A DNA stretch of 64,000 nt from Aquilonibacter sp963820185 (lineage in GTDB: Bacteria; Vulcanimicrobiota; Vulcanimicrobiia; Vulcanimicrobiales; Vulcanimicrobiaceae), in the NCBI GenBank assembly GCA_963820185.1, contig CAWFYV010000007.1:248001-312000 (forward strand). The letters are read 5' to 3'. The translations under genes were made by a program, and so were the position numbers. Below the pieces are notes generated by a model. It was given only the letters and a program-made list of their open reading frames with translations, was not told the origin of the DNA and ran no database searches. This document shows, piece after piece, positions 31,229-40,544 of the stretch; the stretch's first letter is position 1, and each line of letters begins with the position of its first letter.

Positions 31229-32858
31229 CTAGATCTCGGCGCCGAGGCCGGTGTTGGCTCGGACCTGCAGCTGGTTGAACATCGCTTCCGATTCGGGATC
31301 GCGCACGAGCAGCGTGCCCAGGATCGACGCGAGAAATCCAAGCGGAATTGACACGAGGCCGGGATTGCGCAGCGGAAAGATCGCATGATCGCCCATGACG
31401 CTCGGACTGAGCGCCATGAGGACGAGCGACGAAATCAATCCGGTGAGCATGCCGCAGATCGCGCCGGTGCGTGAGAAGCGCCGCCAGGTGAGCGAGAGAA
31501 TCAGCGCCGGCGCATTCGTGCTCGCAGCGACCGCGAATGCGAGACCGACGAGATAGGCGACATTGACCGAGCGCAGGCCCACCGAGATGAGGATCGATGC
31601 GAAGCCGACCACGAGCGCGGCCGTACGCGCCACAAAGATGTGCTCCCGCTCGCTCCCGGCGCCATCGCGTATCAAGCTGTACCAAATATCGTGGGCGAAT
31701 GACGAAGCTGCCGCAATGGTAAGGCCGGATACCACCGCGAGTATCGTCGCGAATGCGACCGCTGCGATGAATGCAACCAGGAGTTGGCCGCCCACGGCAT
31801 CCGCCAACAGCGGTGCCGCAAGGTTGTTGTTTTTCTCCGGCACGATGTAGCCGTTCTTTGCGAGCTCATCGTTGAGCTGCGGCAGCGGTCTCGGGGTGGT
31901 GGATGATGTAGCGTATGGCTTGTGTGTCACGCAGGTGTTTGCCGATGTCGTGCTGCCCGACGATCGTCCCGGCGCCAAGCCCCATGATCGTGATCAGCAG
32001 GTAAAACGCGCCGATCAACCCCATCGCCCAGCCGACCGAGATGCGTGCCGACTTCGCCGTTGGTACCGTAAAGAAACGCATGAGCACGTGCGGGAGTCCG
32101 GCTGTGCCGAGCACGAGCGCAAGGCCGAGTGAGACCAGATCGAACGCACCGTGTGGGCCGCTGAAGAAGAGACCCGGCTGCAGCAAGTTGATCGTATGGC
32201 TACCGCCTGTCGGCGCGAATGCCGCCGCATCGAGGAAAGCGCCTAGCGAAAAATGATAGTGCGCGAGCACGAGCATGCTCAGCACGACCGATGCCACCAT
32301 GAGTAGCGCGGCTTTGATGATCTGGACCCACGTCGTTGCGAGCATCCCGCCAAAAAGTACGTAGATCAACATCAAGAGCCCGACGATGACGATTGCGTAC
32401 GTCTCGCTAATCCGCTGGATCAACAAATTGATCAGCGATCCTGCGCCGACCATCTGCGCGACCATATAAAAGAGCGTGATGATCAGTGTGGTAAAGGCCG
32501 CGATCGCGCGCACGCTGCGCCCGCGCAGCCGAAATGCGATCACGTCAGCCACCGTGTAACGCCCGGTGTTGCGCAGCGGCTCGGCAAGCAAAAACAGCAC
32601 CGTGAGGTACGCAACCAGCCAGCCGATCGCGTACATGAATCCGTCGAAACCGTAAAACGCGATTAGACCGGTTATCCCAAGAAAGGACGTGGCCGACATA
32701 TAGTCGCCGGCGATCGCCCATCCGTTTTGCACGCCGCTGATCTCGCGATGCGCCGTGTAGAAGCCGCGGCTCGACGTACTGCGCCCCGACGCCCAATACG
32801 TGATGACAAGCGCCATCGCCACGAAGACCGCAAACATCACGAGGGTCGCTGTGGTCAT
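31229..32858 (-). pseudogene. Sodium:solute symporter, ActP-like, frameshifted
   Basis: A cation/acetate symporter of the SSS family. The N-terminal 330 residues (32858 down to 31866) cover the first eight or so helices (FYTAHREISGVQNGWAIAGD, ATSFLGITGLIAF). They end at a frameshift, and the C-terminal part (PQLNDELAKNGYIVPEKNN onward, to 31229) continues after skipping one base near 31877-31885. The joined product matches ActP length. The stop at the junction is reached at a CCGCTGCCGC context. The DUF485 gene in front is intact, so this is either a recent mutation or a sequence error. Confidence 0.82.
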
Positions 32859-33184
32859 CGTGCAAGCCTCGCCTGTGTGCGCAGTACCAACCGCTCGGCG
32901 CGTTCGTCGAACTTCCGGGCCTCACGCATGTAGACCGCAAGCAGTAGCCACGCCATCAGAAACTGCGCAAGTCCGAAGGCGTAGGCAAGGGTTAGCCGTC
33001 CGAAGACGGGCTGATTCATGAGCGCCGGCGCGAAGCCGACGCCGACCGGCAACGCCAAATAAAAAAGTAGAAAGAAGATCGTGGAGGGGACGATGAACCG
33101 GCGTCGCGCGCTTAGCAGCGCGATAAAGTCCGGGTCGTTCGCAAGCTCGTCCCATTCGCTGGCCGTCAAATGGTGGTGCTGCAT
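32855..33184 (-). CDS. DUF485 membrane protein (YjcH-like)
   Basis: 109 residues with two membrane helices (FIVPSTIFFLLFYLALPVGV and FGLAQFLMAWLLLAVYM) and a soluble N-terminus (SEWDELANDPDFIALL). The DUF485 family is nearly always encoded directly before actP-type symporters, as here, with a 4-nt overlap. It is probably an accessory subunit, though its role is not established. Confidence 0.9.
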   Translation of the reverse strand: MQHHHLTASEWDELANDPDFIALLSARRRFIVPSTIFFLLFYLALPVGVGFAPALMNQPVFGRLTLAYAFGLAQFLMAWLLLAVYMREARKFDERAERLVLRTQARLAR

Positions 33185-33198
33185 CGGACCGCCTTTCG

Positions 33199-33480
33199 CT
33201 ATGTCGGTCGCCGCATCCCCGCACGAATCGTATCGCCGATCAGCGCATCGACGATGAGCCCAGTCAGGAACGTAGCGCTCGCGATGAGCGAAAAGTCCCC
33301 GGAAGAAACATAATGCAGGCGGCCAAGCACGGCAAAGGCAAGCGCCGCAAACAATATTCCCAGCACGATGCGTGCCGGACGAAATCGAGGGAAACGGCTG
33401 GGATCGAGTACGATCATCGCGGCAGACGCGCTGACGATCGCGACGAGGAGGTAGAGAAACGCGCCTGCAAGTGCGAGCAG
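33199..33480 (-). CDS. Small membrane protein
   Basis: About 93 residues with three hydrophobic segments (LLALAGAFLYLLVAIVSASA, IVLGILFAALAFAVLG, FSLIASATFLTGLIVDALIG). No family recognised. No ATG, GTG or TTG lies at a sensible place. A CTG at 33480, 5 nt after GAAGAG, is the most likely start, just beyond the sufU stop. It lies between sufU and the DUF485/actP pair. Confidence 0.5.
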   Translation of the reverse strand: MLALAGAFLYLLVAIVSASAAMIVLDPSRFPRFRPARIVLGILFAALAFAVLGRLHYVSSGDFSLIASATFLTGLIVDALIGDTIRAGMRRPT

Positions 33481-33484
33481 CGTG

Positions 33485-33874
33485 CTACTCTTCGTCGGGC
33501 CAGCCGGCAATTTCGCCGATGGCCGCGCTCTTGGCAACGCGTAATCCCAGCGTTGCGCACTTAAGACGCGTGGGGCTGATGCCGATGCCGACGTTCTCGA
33601 GTACGACGTCTTTCGAGAGTTTGGCGACATCTTCCAAGCGCATCCCCTTGATCGTCTCAGTCAGCATCGATGCCGACGCTTGGCTGATCGCGCAGCCCTT
33701 TCCGGAGAAACGCACATCGCGCACCACGCCGCCATCCACGTCGAATTCCATGCGAATCGTATCGCCGCACAGTGGATTGAGATCCTCGGCCGAGGCGTCA
33801 GGTTCGCTCAGATGGCCAAAGTTGCGCGGGTTACGGTAGTGGTCGAGAATGAAGTCGCGGTAAAAGTCGTCCAT
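33485..33874 (-). CDS. sufU: SufU sulfur-transfer / Fe-S scaffold protein
   Basis: 129 residues of the NifU-N/IscU family, SufU branch. The three Cys ligands are NPLCGD (~36), KGCAISQAS (~61) and LKCATLGL (~106). The insert between the second and third Cys is longer than in IscU, as is usual for SufU, which takes persulfide from SufS in a zinc-dependent way. It follows sufS by 2 nt, the normal partner. Confidence 0.93.
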   Translation of the reverse strand: MDDFYRDFILDHYRNPRNFGHLSEPDASAEDLNPLCGDTIRMEFDVDGGVVRDVRFSGKGCAISQASASMLTETIKGMRLEDVAKLSKDVVLENVGIGISPTRLKCATLGLRVAKSAAIGEIAGWPDEE

Positions 33875-33876
33875 GC

Positions 33877-35115
33877 CTACAGTTTGAAAACGTGTGCGGC
33901 CTTTTCGATGCCCTCGGCGAGCGCGTCGATGTCGGCCTTCGAATTATAGACGTAGAATGAGGCCCGCGCGGTTGCCGGCCAGCCCATCTTTTCCATCAAG
34001 GGCATCGTGCAATGGTGCCCGGCGCGAATGCAGATGCCCTCGGTGTCGAGGATCGAGGCCAGATCGTGCGCGTGCACGTCGGCGAAGTTAAACGAGAGGA
34101 CACCCGAGCAGATCGCGGGATCCTTCGGGCCGTAGATCGCGAGGCCGCGCGACTCGAGCGGCGCCAAGCGCTCCAGCGCGTACCCGAGCAACTCGCGCTC
34201 GTGCGCACGTACCCAGTCCATGCCAAGTACGCTCAAATAATCCACCGCGGTGCCGAGGGCGATCGCATCGGCGATGTTGCTCGTGCCCGCCTCGAACTTC
34301 CACGGGAGATCGTTGAACGTCGTGTGCTCGTACTCGACCTTGCGTATCATGTCGCCACCGGCAAGAAATGGCGGCATCGCTTCGAGCAGCGCGTGTTTGC
34401 CATAGAGCACACCGATACCGGTTGGACCGAGCATCTTGTGGCCGCTAAATGCGTAGAAGTCGGCGTCGAGCACGCGCATGTCGATCGCCAGGTGGGGTAT
34501 GCCTTGCGCGCCGTCGACGAGTACCGTCGCGCCGGCTGCATGTGCGGCCGGAATGATGCGCTCGAGTGGAGTGATCGTTCCGAGGGTGTTGCTGACGTGC
34601 GAGATCGCGAGCAGCTTCACGCCGCGGAGCAACGCATCGAGGTCGTCGAGTTGCAGCACGCCACGATCGTCCGCGCGAATGAATCGCAGCGTCGCTCCGG
34701 TCTTTTCCGCCAGCAATTGCCACGGCACAAGGTTCGAGTGGTGTTCGAGCTGCGAGGTCAAGATCACATCGCCCGGCTTGATGTTCTGCAAGCCCCAGCT
34801 GTAGCCGACGAGGTTTATCGCCTCGGTCGCGTTGCGCGTCCAGATCACCTCGCGCGAGTCGGCGTTGATAAAGCGCGCAACCTTGGCGCGCGCCTCTTCG
34901 AATGCGTCGGTCGCGCGTGCGGCGATCTCATACACGCCGCGGTGAATGTTGGCATTGTATTCGCTGTAGTACGTGACCAGTGCGTCGATCACGGCTTGCG
35001 GCTTTTGCGAGGTCGCGGCCGAATCGAGGTACACCAGACGTTTGCCGCGCGAGGTCGGCTTGTGCAGGATCGGAAAATCCGCGGCGATCGCTTCGGGCGT
35101 ACGGATGGCAATCAT
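33877..35115 (-). CDS. sufS: Cysteine desulfurase SufS
   Basis: 412 residues. Type II cysteine desulfurase that releases sulfur from Cys for cluster assembly. The PLP lysine is in FSGHKMLGPTG (~231) and the persulfide Cys in RAGHHCTMPLM (~371). LDSAATSQKP near the N-terminus and SNTLGTITPL are typical. It is coupled to sufD by an ATGA overlap and followed by sufU. Confidence 0.95.
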   Translation of the reverse strand: MIAIRTPEAIAADFPILHKPTSRGKRLVYLDSAATSQKPQAVIDALVTYYSEYNANIHRGVYEIAARATDAFEEARAKVARFINADSREVIWTRNATEAINLVGYSWGLQNIKPGDVILTSQLEHHSNLVPWQLLAEKTGATLRFIRADDRGVLQLDDLDALLRGVKLLAISHVSNTLGTITPLERIIPAAHAAGATVLVDGAQGIPHLAIDMRVLDADFYAFSGHKMLGPTGIGVLYGKHALLEAMPPFLAGGDMIRKVEYEHTTFNDLPWKFEAGTSNIADAIALGTAVDYLSVLGMDWVRAHERELLGYALERLAPLESRGLAIYGPKDPAICSGVLSFNFADVHAHDLASILDTEGICIRAGHHCTMPLMEKMGWPATARASFYVYNSKADIDALAEGIEKAAHVFKL

Positions 35116-36249
35116 GCAGCGACGACCTTTGCTTCGAGCGCGGCGCGCAATTCCTCGCGCAACGCTTCGGTCGGGAAGCGGTCGATCGCGGGTTCGAAGA
35201 ACCCGAGCGCGATCATACGCTCCGCCGCCGTGCGTTCGATGCCGCGACTGGTCATGTAGAAGATACTCTCTTGATCGAGCGCACCGACGGTTGCGCCGTG
35301 ATAGGCTTTGACGTCATTTGCCGCGATCTCGAGTGCGGGGACGGAATCGATGTGTGCGCCTTCCGAGAGCAAAAGCGCGTCATCGCGCAGCGCTGCATCG
35401 CTGTGTTGCGCGTTTGCCGCGATACGAATGTTCCCCACAAACCGGCCCTGTCCGCGTCCGGACGCGGCGCTCTTCACGAGCGTGTCCGAGGTTGCGTCGC
35501 CGACACGGTGATCGATCGTACTGACCACATCGACATGCTGTGTGCCGGTGGGGAAGAAAAGCGTTGCGACGTTCGCGTCGACGCCGGGTTGCGCGATCGT
35601 AACAGTGACATCGCTTACCGAGAGTCCCGCGCCCAATTCGGCGTTGGCCCATGCAACCCGTGCGTCGCGACCTGGCCGCGCTGCGCGCGTGAAGAGCACG
35701 CGCGCATTCTCTGGTGCGAACTGCGCGGACGCGTAGGTCACGTCGGCGCTCTCTTCGGTGACGATTTCCGCAACGCCGCAGGCGAAGGCATCGCTGCCCA
35801 GTTCGAGGCGCTCGACGACCGTGACGCGGGCGCCGCGTTCGGCGAGCACGACGGTATAAGGGAAAATCGCTTCGTTGTCGCCGGCAGTGTAGCGCAGCGA
35901 CGATCGGCTCATCGAGCGCGCAGTCGGCCGGCACATACACGAACGCACCCAGCCCCGCGTGCGCCAGCGCAAGGTGAGCAAATTTGTGCTGCGGTTCAAT
36001 CGCCGCACGGAAGGCTCGCCGCAGGAGCGAACCATGCTCGCGTGCCGCGGTCTCCAAATCGATGGCAATCACGCGCGATGACGTGCACTCGATCGACACG
36101 CTTCCAGCCACAACGTCTGCGCGCACGTCGGCTGCGAGGGTCTCGAGATCGATCTTCCAGTAGCGCCCAGGCTTTTCGCGTCCGCTACGCGTTTGCGCAA
36201 ACGCGCTCAACGCGACGCTGCGCTCCTCGTCGGAGAGCAAACTAAGCAA
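35112..36249 (-). pseudogene. sufD: SufD, frameshifted
   Basis: A SufBCD complex subunit. The N-terminal frame runs from about 36249 (TTG, with GAGGAG upstream; a TTG at 36240 is possible). It carries GRYWKIDLETLAADV and EPQHKFAHLALAHAG, then leaves frame near 35895-35900. The conserved beta-helix part (YTAGDNEAIFPYTVV through RGIERTAAERMIALGFFEP) continues after skipping one base in GTCGCTGCGCTAC. The remaining sequence is well conserved (a His/Asp-rich core QHSDAALRDDALL, the C-terminal MIALGFFEP). Loss of an Fe-S assembly gene in an otherwise intact operon is unlikely, so an error or a programmed shift should be considered. Confidence 0.85.
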
Positions 36250-37012
36250 GTGCGCCGCGCTCCTCGCGCAGGACATCGTAACCTTCGCGCTCGATGCGTT
36301 GCGCCAGATCGTGCTCGCCGGTCTTCACGATGCGCCCGTCGATCATCACGTGGACAACGTCGGGCGTGATGTGTTGCAGAATGCGCGGGTAGTGCGTGAT
36401 GATCAAGAAGCCCGTGTTCTTGCCCTCATCGCTGGCGCGCAAGGCTTGTATCGTGTTGCCGACGTCTTGAAGTGCGTCGACGTCGAGACCGGAATCGGTT
36501 TCGTCGAGAACCGCATACTTCGGCGCAAGCACCGCCATCTGCAGCATCTCCAGCCGCTTTTTCTCACCACCCGAGAAACCGTCGTTGAGATAGCGTCCCA
36601 AGAACGACGGGTCCATGCCGAGCACGTCCATCTTTTCGAGCAAGAGGGCGCGGAATTTCGAAGGCGTGAGCTCGCCCGGTCGCACGGCTTGCCGCGCAGC
36701 ATAGAGGAAGTTCGGCACCTTCACGCCCGGGATCGCCGCGGGATACTGAAAGGAAAGGAAGAGCCCGGCGCGTGCGCGTTTGTCGGGCGCAAGCGCGAAC
36801 AGATCCTGGCCGTCGAGCGTTGCCGTACCGGCGGTCACGTCGTAGTGCGGATGGCCGGCTAGCGAGAAAGCGAGCGTCGACTTGCCGCTGCCGTTGGGGC
36901 CCATGAGCGCATGGACCTTGCCGGCCTCGACCGTCAGATCGATCCCCTTGAGGATCTCGTTCCCCTCGACGCTGCAGTGCAGATCCGCGATGCGGAGGCC
37001 CGTATCGGACAC
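36242..37012 (-). CDS. sufC: Fe-S assembly ATPase SufC
   Basis: 256 residues, cytosolic ABC-type ATPase of the SufBCD complex. Walker A GPNGSGKST, the SufC-type signature SGGEKKRLEMLQ and Walker B AVLDETDSGLDVDAL are present. It is first in the minus-strand suf operon, coupled to sufD by an 8-nt overlap. A plausible sigma-70-type promoter lies just upstream. sufB is not in the window, although it usually sits beside sufC. Confidence 0.95.
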   Translation of the reverse strand: MSDTGLRIADLHCSVEGNEILKGIDLTVEAGKVHALMGPNGSGKSTLAFSLAGHPHYDVTAGTATLDGQDLFALAPDKRARAGLFLSFQYPAAIPGVKVPNFLYAARQAVRPGELTPSKFRALLLEKMDVLGMDPSFLGRYLNDGFSGGEKKRLEMLQMAVLAPKYAVLDETDSGLDVDALQDVGNTIQALRASDEGKNTGFLIITHYPRILQHITPDVVHVMIDGRIVKTGEHDLAQRIEREGYDVLREERGALA

Positions 37013-37042
37013 GTAATTTCTCCCAGTAGATATTGCTTGGAT

Positions 37043-37072
37043 AGCCTACGTCAGGCGCCCGCAGAAAGTCAA
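37043..37072 (-). promoter_or_regulatory. Candidate sigma-70-type promoter of the suf operon
   Basis: Read on the minus strand: TTGACT (37072-37067), an 18-nt spacer, then TAGGCT (37048-37043). The sufC start lies about 31 nt further on. It sits in the 111-nt gap between sufC and the divergent sufR-like gene, where a SufR operator would be expected. I see no clear inverted repeat. Confidence 0.45.
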
Positions 37073-37123
37073 GGATTTACTTTACTATCTAGGGTCAGCC
37101 GTGGTAGGATACCGGCGAACGCC

Positions 37124-37756
37124 ATGCAGGTCGACCGCTTTTTCCAGACCACCCGCGGCAAGATCGTTGCCGAGCTGCGCGAGCGGGGCTCCGCCTCCGC
37201 CGCAGATCTGGCTGCGCTTTTCGGGCTCTCCCCCAACGCCGTGCGCCAGCAACTGGTTGTGCTTGAGCGCGACGGGCTCGTGGAGGAGCACCCGGTTCGT
37301 CGCGGACCGACCAAGCCGACGCTCCAGTTCTCCCTGACGTCCAAAGCTGATACGCTCTTCCCGCAGCAGTACGACAAGATGCTTTCCGCGGTGCTGCATC
37401 AGGTGCGCGAGCAATTCGGGGCGCCGGCCGTCGGGCAGATCTTCGATAGCATCGCGCGCCGCTCGAGCGAGAAAACCAAGCCACGGATTACCGCGAGCGA
37501 TGCCGAGGGCAAGGTTGCGCAGCTCACGCAAGTGCTCCGCGATCGCGGCGTGGTTGCTGAATACAGTTTGATCGACGGCGGGTTTCTGCTGCAGGAGCAC
37601 ACGTGTCCGTATTCGGGCCTCGTCAAAGAGCATCCCGAAGTCTGCTCGGTGATCCATCACGTCATGGATGAAACGCTGGGCGGCGAGCACAAACAGACCG
37701 AATCGCTTGCCACGGGCGGCAAGAGCTGTACATTTGAACTGAAGGGGATCAACTAA
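37124..37756 (+). CDS. SufR-like winged-helix repressor with Fe-S cysteines
   Basis: 210 residues. An N-terminal helix-turn-helix (ASAADLAALFGLSPNAVRQQL, shown here in part, ~24-44) and a winged strand (RRGPTKPTLQFSLT) belong to the DeoR/ArsR-like group including SufR. Near the C-terminus Cys161, Cys174 and Cys202 are spaced by 13 and 28 residues, the pattern of cluster ligands in SufR (HTCPYSGL, HPEVCSV, GGKSCTF). Divergent from sufC, it likely represses the suf operon when clusters are plentiful. The ATG at 37124 gives the normal length. Confidence 0.85.
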   Translation: MQVDRFFQTTRGKIVAELRERGSASAADLAALFGLSPNAVRQQLVVLERDGLVEEHPVRRGPTKPTLQFSLTSKADTLFPQQYDKMLSAVLHQVREQFGAPAVGQIFDSIARRSSEKTKPRITASDAEGKVAQLTQVLRDRGVVAEYSLIDGGFLLQEHTCPYSGLVKEHPEVCSVIHHVMDETLGGEHKQTESLATGGKSCTFELKGIN

Positions 37757-37760
37757 GACC

Positions 37761-38252
37761 GTGGATTTTGCGAAGTTCCAACGCCTCGTCGAAGCTCGCC
37801 CGGGATTCCACACAATGGAAGCGCCGACGGCGAGCGGTGAGTATTTCAGTGACTCGTGCGGCGATATGTACAACTTCTTCTTGAAGGTCGGACCCGGCGC
37901 AGTGATCGAGGACATCTCGTACTTCACGACCGGCTGCGGCTTCGGCACTGCGACCTGCAGTTTGGTAGTCGAGCTCGCCAAGGGCAAGACCGTCGATGAA
38001 GCGCTTGCAATTTCGGCGGGCGAAGTTGAAGCACAACTGTCGGGGTATCCCGAGAAAAAGAAAGACTATCCCGAGCGCGCGCTCGAGGCGTTGAAGATCG
38101 CGATCGACGACTATCGCTCGAAGGTTGAGAGCGGCGCGGTTCCCGATTTCGGCGCGATGGAAGCGCCCGCGCGCCCGGCCGTTGTTGCCGCGGTTGCGCC
38201 TGCCGAACCGGCCAAGGACGCAGACGGCAAGATTACGATCTCATTGCGTTAG
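37761..38252 (+). CDS. NifU-N / IscU-like Fe-S scaffold (second U-type protein)
   Basis: 163 residues, GTG start at 37761, 4 nt after the sufR-like stop. Cys ligands are in DSCGDMYNF and TGCGFGTATCS. This is the shorter-loop NifU-N layout with an altered third Cys region (GTATCSL). A Pro/Ala linker (APARPAVVAAVAPAEPA) and a short C-terminal strand follow. It differs from SufU at 33485, so two scaffolds or a transfer protein plus a scaffold flank the locus. It overlaps the convergent thpR by 12 nt. Confidence 0.8.
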   Translation: MDFAKFQRLVEARPGFHTMEAPTASGEYFSDSCGDMYNFFLKVGPGAVIEDISYFTTGCGFGTATCSLVVELAKGKTVDEALAISAGEVEAQLSGYPEKKKDYPERALEALKIAIDDYRSKVESGAVPDFGAMEAPARPAVVAAVAPAEPAKDADGKITISLR

Positions 38253-38780
38253 GCTAGCAGTATGGCGCACGACGTAGCGCGTCGTGCCCGCACCCGGTAG
38301 CGATTCGAAAAGCGCAAGTTCCACGATACGCAATTGCATCGGCGCGATGTCGAGCAACGGCAAAGGGCGCGAAGAGCCGCCTTTCACGCGCGCGATCGTG
38401 ACGTGTGCGACGACATCGTCGTCGAAGGTGAACCCCAGGTCTTCGTAGCGCGCCCGTAACAACGTGGCGAGATTGCGAAATTCTGCGCCCTGCGCGCGCG
38501 AGCCGACGAAAATGATGCGCGGCCGTCGCTCGTGCGGGAACGCACCGAGCTTATCCAAGGTGAGCTCGAATCCGCGATATTCTTTGGCAACCTCGTCGAG
38601 GATGTTTTCAACGTCAGCGAGCTGCGTCTGGTCGACGCGTCCGAGGAATGCAAGCGTGACGTGCAGCTTTTCGGAGGGCTCGTAGCGAGCGTCAAATGCG
38701 GCGGCGCGCAGGCGCTCTTGGGCCTGCACGCAAGCCTCGCGCGTCGTCGTATCGAGCTCGGTTCCGGCGAACAGCCGCAT
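38241..38780 (-). CDS. thpR: RNA 2',3'-cyclic phosphodiesterase ThpR
   Basis: 179 residues of the 2H phosphoesterase family. The two catalytic HxT motifs are in KLHVTLAFLG (His40, Thr42) and VAHVTIARV (His126, Thr128), at standard spacing. It hydrolyses 2',3'-cyclic phosphates at RNA ends. It is last in a four-gene coupled minus-strand operon. Confidence 0.92.
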   Translation of the reverse strand: MRLFAGTELDTTTREACVQAQERLRAAAFDARYEPSEKLHVTLAFLGRVDQTQLADVENILDEVAKEYRGFELTLDKLGAFPHERRPRIIFVGSRAQGAEFRNLATLLRARYEDLGFTFDDDVVAHVTIARVKGGSSRPLPLLDIAPMQLRIVELALFESLPGAGTTRYVVRHTASLTQ

Positions 38781-39415
38781 CAGCGCAGGTAGGGGTTGTT
38801 GAGGCGCTCCTCACCGATCGTGGTGAACGCGCCGTGGCCCGGCACAACCGGCGTCACATCAGGGTAGTCCATCAATTTGCGCTGTATCGATGCGACGATA
38901 TCTTCCATCGAGGTTCCCCCCAGATCCCAGCGTCCGATGCCGCCGGCGAAGAGTGTGTCGCCGGTAAGGAGCGTCGTATTCCCACCATTTGCAATCGCGA
39001 AGCAGACGCTGCCCGGCGTGTGCCCCGGCGTGTGCAAGACCTCGCAAGAAACGTCGCCTATTTTCATGCGTTCGCCGTCTGGCAGATCGCCATCGAGTTG
39101 GACGACGGGCGGCAGCGCCGGCAGCCCGAAGAGTTTTACGAGCCGCGCTTGGTCGTGATAGATCGGCAGGTCGTCGTGATGCAGCAGCGCAATCGCGCGC
39201 GTTGATTCGCGCAAACGGCCGACGTCGGCAATGTGATCGAAGTGCGCGTGTGTATGCACGAGGTACTTGGCGCGTAATCCAAGCGCTTTGAGGCGTCGCA
39301 GCACGTCATCAACACCGTCGCCGCCGTCGACAACGATCGCCTCGTGCGTCGTCTCGTCGCCGACGATCGTTGCGTTGCAGGCGAGCAATCCTACCGGAAA
39401 CGTTTCGACGATCAC
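38780..39415 (-). CDS. MBL-fold hydrolase, glyoxalase II-like
   Basis: 211 residues. The zinc motif HTHAHFDHIADV (54-65) and further ligands in HTPGHTPGSVCF, TGDTLFAGGIGR and VPGHG are typical of glyoxalase II-like thiolesterases. There is no C-terminal substrate domain of true GloB. A role in glutathione- or other thiol-ester hydrolysis is possible but not shown. It is coupled both to the flavin-reductase gene (ATGA) and to thpR (1-nt overlap). Confidence 0.88.
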   Translation of the reverse strand: MIVETFPVGLLACNATIVGDETTHEAIVVDGGDGVDDVLRRLKALGLRAKYLVHTHAHFDHIADVGRLRESTRAIALLHHDDLPIYHDQARLVKLFGLPALPPVVQLDGDLPDGERMKIGDVSCEVLHTPGHTPGSVCFAIANGGNTTLLTGDTLFAGGIGRWDLGGTSMEDIVASIQRKLMDYPDVTPVVPGHGAFTTIGEERLNNPYLR

Positions 39416-39909
39416 GGCTCCTCCAAATGAAAGAAGTCCCGGAACTCTCCTTCATAGTAGCCAAGCGGGCTGCCCTCGCGCGCCGTACAGGCCAGTACGC
39501 GCCCGATGAAGATCGAGTGCGAGCCGGCGTGATACTCGGCTTCGACCGCGCAATCGAAGTGACCGATCGTGCCGTCGAGTACGGGTGCGCCGGTAACGTC
39601 GGTCGACCAGGCGATGTCGTCGAACTGATGTTCTTTGATGCGCCCGGAAAAGCGCTCGGCCAAATCGCGCTGGGCCGCGTGCAATAAATTGACGCAGAAG
39701 ATGCGCGAACTCGAAATGTAGAGGTAACTTCGCGCCTCGCGATTGACGCAGATCAAGAGCATCGCTGGATCGGCCGAGACGCCGGCAAACGCGCTCAGCG
39801 TAATGCCCCGCGGTTCGCCCTCCCGCAATGACGTGACCACCGTGACTCCGGTCGGATGGCGGCGCATGACCGCCTTGAACGCGGCCGGGTCGGCCGCGCG
39901 CACGTTCAC
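39412..39909 (-). CDS. Flavin reductase family protein
   Basis: 165 residues, split-barrel FMN-binding fold. RRHPTGVTVVTSLREGEPRG-type N-terminus, SADPAMLLICVNREARSY and NLLHAAQRDLAERFSG are typical of the small NAD(P)H:flavin oxidoreductase component of two-component monooxygenases. No oxygenase partner lies nearby. Coupled by ATGA overlaps on both sides. Confidence 0.88.
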   Translation of the reverse strand: MNVRAADPAAFKAVMRRHPTGVTVVTSLREGEPRGITLSAFAGVSADPAMLLICVNREARSYLYISSSRIFCVNLLHAAQRDLAERFSGRIKEHQFDDIAWSTDVTGAPVLDGTIGHFDCAVEAEYHAGSHSIFIGRVLACTAREGSPLGYYEGEFRDFFHLEEP

Positions 39910-40487
39910 TTTATACGCGCTCCGATACCCGTACCGTTACCGACCGGGAGGATCGTCGCGTCGAGGTCGGGGTGCGAGAGGAAGTACTCGTTAAACTCAT
40001 CGAGCCCGCCCATCAGGCAATCGTCAATGACCACGATCCCCGAAAGCTTGAGCATCGGAATCACTAAGTCGAGGTACGCGCGATAATACGTTCGCTCGGC
40101 GTCGATGAAGACGATGTCGAGATTGCGCTGCTGGAAATTTTCGAGCAGTTCGAGCGCATCTTGGTTGAACGTCGTAATGTAATCATCTTCGCCCGCGCGC
40201 TGAAAGTACGAGAGCGCGATTTCCGAGCGCTTAGCGTCCGGATCGATCGTCCAAATCTTGCCGAGCGGCGGCTGGGCTAACGCCATCCACAATGTTGAAT
40301 AGCCGTAGCCGGTCCCAATCTCCAGAATTCGGTTTGCTTGCATCATGTGCACCAGCACCGAGAGGAGGCGTCCGGTCTCGCGCGAGACGATCGGGATGCC
40401 GTCCTTGCGGCCGTGCTGTTCGAGCTCGAGCAAAAGCGGCTGTTGCTCGGGGTTCAGGGCGTCAAGATACCGCTTGTGGTCGTTCAT
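39906..40487 (-). CDS. O-methyltransferase (class I, catechol-type)
   Basis: 193 residues. SAM motif ILEIGTGYGYSTLWMA, an acidic loop (WTIDPDAKRS), DIVFIDAERTYYRAYLDL and GIVVIDDCLMGG match methyltransferase family 3 (caffeoyl-CoA / catechol O-methyltransferase type). The Asp-Asp pair would bind the divalent metal. First gene of the coupled operon ending in thpR. Confidence 0.88.
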   Translation of the reverse strand: MNDHKRYLDALNPEQQPLLLELEQHGRKDGIPIVSRETGRLLSVLVHMMQANRILEIGTGYGYSTLWMALAQPPLGKIWTIDPDAKRSEIALSYFQRAGEDDYITTFNQDALELLENFQQRNLDIVFIDAERTYYRAYLDLVIPMLKLSGIVVIDDCLMGGLDEFNEYFLSHPDLDATILPVGNGTGIGARIK

Positions 40488-40544
40488 CTCTCGCTCCAGT
40501 TAGCGGGGAACCCACGCCGACCTGCTCGAAACAGGATCACCTCT

